64,000 bases of DNA from Ga0077527 sp964531455. Its GTDB lineage: Bacteria; Pseudomonadota; Gammaproteobacteria; Burkholderiales; SG8-41. A program made the translations under genes and the position numbers. The stretch spans positions 45,234-109,233 of the forward strand of contig CAZHFZ010000003.1 in the NCBI GenBank assembly GCA_964531455.1, written 5' to 3'. How positions within the stretch are numbered: the first letter of the stretch is position 1; each line of letters begins with the position of its first letter. Below the pieces are notes generated by a model. The model was not told the origin of the DNA and ran no database searches. It was given only the letters and a program-made list of their open reading frames with translations. Shown here one piece after another: positions 61,231-64,000 of this stretch.

Positions 61231-62007
61231 TCAACCACCGTATCCCATCCGCCGCAGGATCCACTGCGCCAAACCCGCAGGCAGAACCGACAGCCACCAA
61301 GTGCCCAGTTTCAGCGGAAACGGAAAGCTGATGCGTGCCCTATTCGCGGCGAGACCCGCATGAATCGCAACTGCTGCACGCTCCGCTGACCATAAAAAGG
61401 GCTTGGGACCGGGCATGGCACTGCACATGGCCGACTCCACATAGCCGGGCATCACAACATTGAGACGAACCCCTTCGCGCGCCAGTGCACCCCGCAGCGC
61501 GTCGCCATAAGCCTTCAGAGCCGCCTTGCTCGCTGAATACGCAGGCACCAGCGGCAGCCCGACATACCCGGCCAGTGAACTGATCAGGGCAATCTGCCCG
61601 GACCGGCGTTGCCGCATCGCAGGCAACACCGCATCAACCGTGGCCATCGCCGCAAGCAGGTTGACGTTTATGACCGCCTCAGCGTCCAACCAAGGCTCCA
61701 GCCCTGTTGTCGGATCAATATTGGCATTGACGCCTGCGTTGACGATGACCAGATCCAGCACTCGCTGCCCACCGACATGGCCTAGCCACGCAAGCAACGC
61801 CGCTCGGTCGCGCAGATCCAGTATCTGTGTCACAACCTTTGCCCCGCGTGCCGAACAACGGGCGGCGATTTCGGCGAGCCGCTCTACGTTACGCCCCTGC
61901 AGGAACAATGTGACGCCCTCAGTTGCATAGATTTCCGCCAGCGCGCCACCAATACCCCCGGTAGCCCCGGTGATCAGAACCGATACGGGCTGATGAGCGC
62001 TGCTCAC
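61231..62007 (-). CDS. rkpH: RkpH-like short-chain dehydrogenase/reductase
   Basis: This 258-residue classical SDR has the cofactor motif TGATGGIG (residues 13-20), NAG (90-92), the catalytic Ser in LISSLAG (143/144) and YSASK (Y157, K161). A C-terminal amphipathic or hydrophobic stretch (FPFPLKLGTWWLSVLPAGLAQWIL) may hold it at the membrane, as in 3-ketodihydrosphingosine reductases. The start overlaps the rkpJ stop by 4 bases (ATGA). In context it most likely reduces the 3-keto group made by the oxoamine synthase; this is inference from order and family chemistry. Confidence 0.85.
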   Translation of the reverse strand: MSSAHQPVSVLITGATGGIGGALAEIYATEGVTLFLQGRNVERLAEIAARCSARGAKVVTQILDLRDRAALLAWLGHVGGQRVLDLVIVNAGVNANIDPTTGLEPWLDAEAVINVNLLAAMATVDAVLPAMRQRRSGQIALISSLAGYVGLPLVPAYSASKAALKAYGDALRGALAREGVRLNVVMPGYVESAMCSAMPGPKPFLWSAERAAVAIHAGLAANRARISFPFPLKLGTWWLSVLPAGLAQWILRRMGYGG

Positions 62008-63230
62008 AAAAACTCCTCCAACGGCGAACGATCCGCCACCAACCTATCCAAACTATTCTGAATCGCGAGCCCCATACCAGTGTTGGTATAAAAACCACCA
62101 TTGACCTGCGTGGTATGCAAAGTCACTTTTCGAAATGCATCGAATAGTCGAGGGTCAGGTGGACAAGATTCACGCCAGAATTCATCCAGTGAACCTTGAA
62201 ATGTAAGTCCAGCAAAATCGTAGACGGCCGTTCCCAATGCAATTGTCGGACACCCCAAACCAAGCGCAGCAGTTCCCGCAGTACTATTGACAGTAACCAT
62301 ACCACTGGCCGACGCCAGCAAGTCAGGCAAATGCCCCGTTTCCAGATAATCCACGCGATCAGAAATATCGAAGTGTTCTGCAAGCTGCCTTACATGATGT
62401 GAAAAGTTGATTAATCCGGTATCCAGTGGGTGATTTTTCAAAACCAGCCTGCAATCCGCTGGTGCGTTATTGGCAAACGAGTGCAATACTTGCCAGATGG
62501 CATCCTCCATATTTTCTATGGGTGAATGCACCGAAATCTGACTATCACTGTCCAGTTGCAGCGGAAAAACAAAAAAATTAGAACGCTTCGACAAAAGACG
62601 ATTCACACACGCTTGATCCTTGCGTTTATGAAAAGGCAAAATCGCATACCGTCTCGACCACCCTGAAAACTCAGATACCGAAACTTGAGGTCGATGAGTA
62701 TGATATCCAGGAAATAAAATTGGATTAAATATATTCGGCAAATGATACAAAGCCTCATGCAAAGCCAGCAACCACAATGGATTCTGGATATTCACTCCAT
62801 CCCCCAGATCGGGCACATGGGGGGCAACATCAAAAAACCAATCTGGATCCCGAGGTAGACGCGAATAGCCATTAATGCCCCACCGCTCAAGCGTAAGCCA
62901 GCTCGGTCTAAAATATCCCTCCTCAAATACATGAACACGAGCGCCACACCGAAGCGCTGCATCATGTGCTGGAACATGAACGGGCCGTGTATCTCCGAGC
63001 ATAATCACATCAGTAACTTTTCCCGCATGAAACTTCTCATCAAGAAATGCAGGTAGCGCAGTTATTGATTCACGGAAACTCCACGCAGGACGACGCGCCC
63101 AGTACACAGCATCACCAACATTAAAGTTAATTCGGCTAATTGCATGGCCACGCGCCCGCAGTGCATCCGCCAATTTTCCAAAAAAAGGGCTTGTGCAGCC
63201 CTGCAGAAATAAAAATGATCGCGCTGACAT
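62004..63230 (-). CDS. rkpJ: KpsS/RkpJ-like capsule polysaccharide protein
   Basis: This 408-residue capsule-synthesis protein (KpsS/LipB family) opens FLFLQGCTSPFFGKLADALRARGH with RINFNVGDAVYW. It has HVFEEGYFRPSWLTLE in the middle and the C-terminal block VLKNHPLD, VNSTAGTAALGLGCPTIALG and GLTFQGSLDEFW. KpsS adds the first beta-Kdo to a lyso-phosphatidylglycerol anchor in group 2 capsules; the role of RkpJ is less defined. Its start overlaps the glycosyltransferase stop (TGATG). The stretch 62500-62800 is visibly more AT-rich than the neighbouring genes, which suggests a different origin. Confidence 0.88.
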   Translation of the reverse strand: MSARSFLFLQGCTSPFFGKLADALRARGHAISRINFNVGDAVYWARRPAWSFRESITALPAFLDEKFHAGKVTDVIMLGDTRPVHVPAHDAALRCGARVHVFEEGYFRPSWLTLERWGINGYSRLPRDPDWFFDVAPHVPDLGDGVNIQNPLWLLALHEALYHLPNIFNPILFPGYHTHRPQVSVSEFSGWSRRYAILPFHKRKDQACVNRLLSKRSNFFVFPLQLDSDSQISVHSPIENMEDAIWQVLHSFANNAPADCRLVLKNHPLDTGLINFSHHVRQLAEHFDISDRVDYLETGHLPDLLASASGMVTVNSTAGTAALGLGCPTIALGTAVYDFAGLTFQGSLDEFWRESCPPDPRLFDAFRKVTLHTTQVNGGFYTNTGMGLAIQNSLDRLVADRSPLEEFL

Positions 63231-64000
63231 CAGTAAACCCGATCCCGGATCAGGGCAATCAGATCAACGTCACTGCCTGCCCGCTCCACCCACGCCGCTG
63301 CGCTTGCAAAACAGGCCATGCGGCGATCATCGTCTTCAAGAAGGCTGATAATGGCATCAACCCAGGCGGCAGGATCATTCGGCAACAGCGCGGCAGCAAC
63401 ATCCTTCAGTGCGGGAACGTATGGCGACACCTGCGTGAAAATGCCTGTAGCACCACAACGGGTGATATCGAAGACTTTCACTTCCGACCGCATCGCGTTG
63501 AACCGGCCCGGCAGCAACGGCGCAACGCCAACCGCAATTTCACTGGACTGACAATGGCTCGCGAATTCCGGCCACGGCCGTGGCGCCAGTACGTTCACGC
63601 GCGGGATTCGTATAAACCATTTTTCGATCTTTTTGTCTCCGAAAATATAAAACTCGTAATCCGGCGAACGTGCCTGCACTGCCGCAACTATCGGGAGCAG
63701 CCACTTGATCTCCTGCTGGTGAATACGTGTGCCAAGGTACGTCCAGCGACGGTTGCCACGCGGCGCGGCAGAACGCGGCGCAAAAGGCTCCAGCGGCGGC
63801 AACACCTGTGGCTTTATAACCGCGTAACGGGCCTGCAATCGATTATTGGAAACCCAGACACGGTCGCAGACCTTTTCGAGAGACCGTCTCACCCAGGCAT
63901 AGCGTCCGGATGTCCACAACCGGTAATCCAGCGGCAATTCCCGGCAAGCCCAAGCCCCGGGAATATCGTCATCCATCAGGAAAGCCACGCCCGACCAGCG
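63230..64000 (-). CDS. Glycosyltransferase-like protein (N-terminus beyond window)
   Basis: A 257-codon open frame reaches the right edge with no start seen, so the N-terminal part is missing. The visible part resembles a GT-B-fold glycosyltransferase. A segment WTYLGTRIHQQEIKWLLPIV starts the C-terminal nucleotide-binding half. It is followed by PWPEFASHCQSSEIAVGVAPLLP and FNAMRSEVKVFDITRCGATGIFT, the position of the donor-sugar E-x7-E/K-type region. An early MDDDIPG motif is present. It overlaps rkpJ and is first visible gene of the minus unit, so the capsule glycan genes probably continue to the right. Donor and acceptor are unknown. Confidence 0.7.
   Translation of the reverse strand, partial: RWSGVAFLMDDDIPGAWACRELPLDYRLWTSGRYAWVRRSLEKVCDRVWVSNNRLQARYAVIKPQVLPPLEPFAPRSAAPRGNRRWTYLGTRIHQQEIKWLLPIVAAVQARSPDYEFYIFGDKKIEKWFIRIPRVNVLAPRPWPEFASHCQSSEIAVGVAPLLPGRFNAMRSEVKVFDITRCGATGIFTQVSPYVPALKDVAAALLPNDPAAWVDAIISLLEDDDRRMACFASAAAWVERAGSDVDLIALIRDRVY

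Noticed and set aside
1..64000. tRNA, rRNA, CRISPR array, insertion sequence, prophage or attachment site
   Set aside because: I scanned the gene-free stretches for cloverleaf ends, evenly spaced direct repeats, transposase or integrase motifs and terminal inverted repeats and found nothing I can support.

Overview
The window looks like a chromosomal segment of a betaproteobacterium, most likely Burkholderiales-like. Evidence: four Bug/TctC-type periplasmic solute receptors, betaproteobacterial-style sdhCDAB-sdhE-gltA-sucAB-lpdA and mdh/prpC/prpD/acnA neighbourhoods, and a SpecificRecomb-family membrane protein. A run of exactly 100 Ns (48898-48997) shows that it is a scaffold, probably a draft or metagenome-assembled genome. 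No tRNA, rRNA, CRISPR array, IS element or phage gene was seen.

Layout. (1) 1-4640: a left-truncated amidase on the minus strand, divergent from three tandem Bug receptor genes. (2) 4672-9127: a four-gene minus-strand operon for a 2-oxoacid:ferredoxin oxidoreductase (gamma, alpha, beta, and a fused FAD/Fe-S subunit), with a universal stress protein upstream. (3) 9833-12482: a Na+/Ca2+ exchanger, a small SET-domain methyltransferase and a fourth Bug receptor, then about 870 bases without a convincing gene. (4) 13353-28164, all minus: sdhC-D-A-B-E, gltA, sucA, sucB, lpdA, zapE, acuI and prpE. This is half of the TCA cycle followed by propionate/acrylate entry enzymes. (5) 28772-38640, plus: mdh, prpC, prpD and two tandem acnA-type aconitases, which completes a TCA/methylcitrate block divergent from sdh. 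(6) 38662-46585, plus: a SpecificRecomb-family membrane protein and a tripartite RND efflux operon. (7) 46655-49131, minus: NAD-malic enzyme and a PEP-mutase/isocitrate-lyase family gene interrupted by the assembly gap. (8) 49409-64000: the accessory region.

The accessory region is the most interesting part. A 2568-residue type I polyketide synthase (KS-AT-DH-degenerate MT-ER-KR-ACP, no thioesterase) is followed 1 base later by an alpha-oxoamine synthase. Convergent to them is a tightly overlapping minus-strand unit: glycosyltransferase (cut by the window edge), KpsS/RkpJ capsule protein, SDR, LTA-synthase-fold membrane protein and a membrane alpha/beta hydrolase. The parts list matches the Sinorhizobium meliloti rkp-1 (rkpA, rkpG, rkpH, rkpI, rkpJ) K-antigen region. 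I infer a pathway in which the PKS builds a long acyl chain, the oxoamine synthase releases it by condensation with an amino acid to give a sphingoid-like 3-keto amine, the SDR reduces it, and the product becomes a lipid anchor or carrier for a capsular polysaccharide. The hydrolase is an addition that I do not recall from rkp-1.

Metabolically the window describes an organism with a full oxidative TCA cycle, methylcitrate-route genes (PrpE, AcuI, PrpC, PrpD; no PrpB seen), malic enzyme and an oxygen-sensitive-type 2-oxoacid oxidoreductase. Together these suggest growth on organic acids, possibly with a microaerobic or facultative phase.
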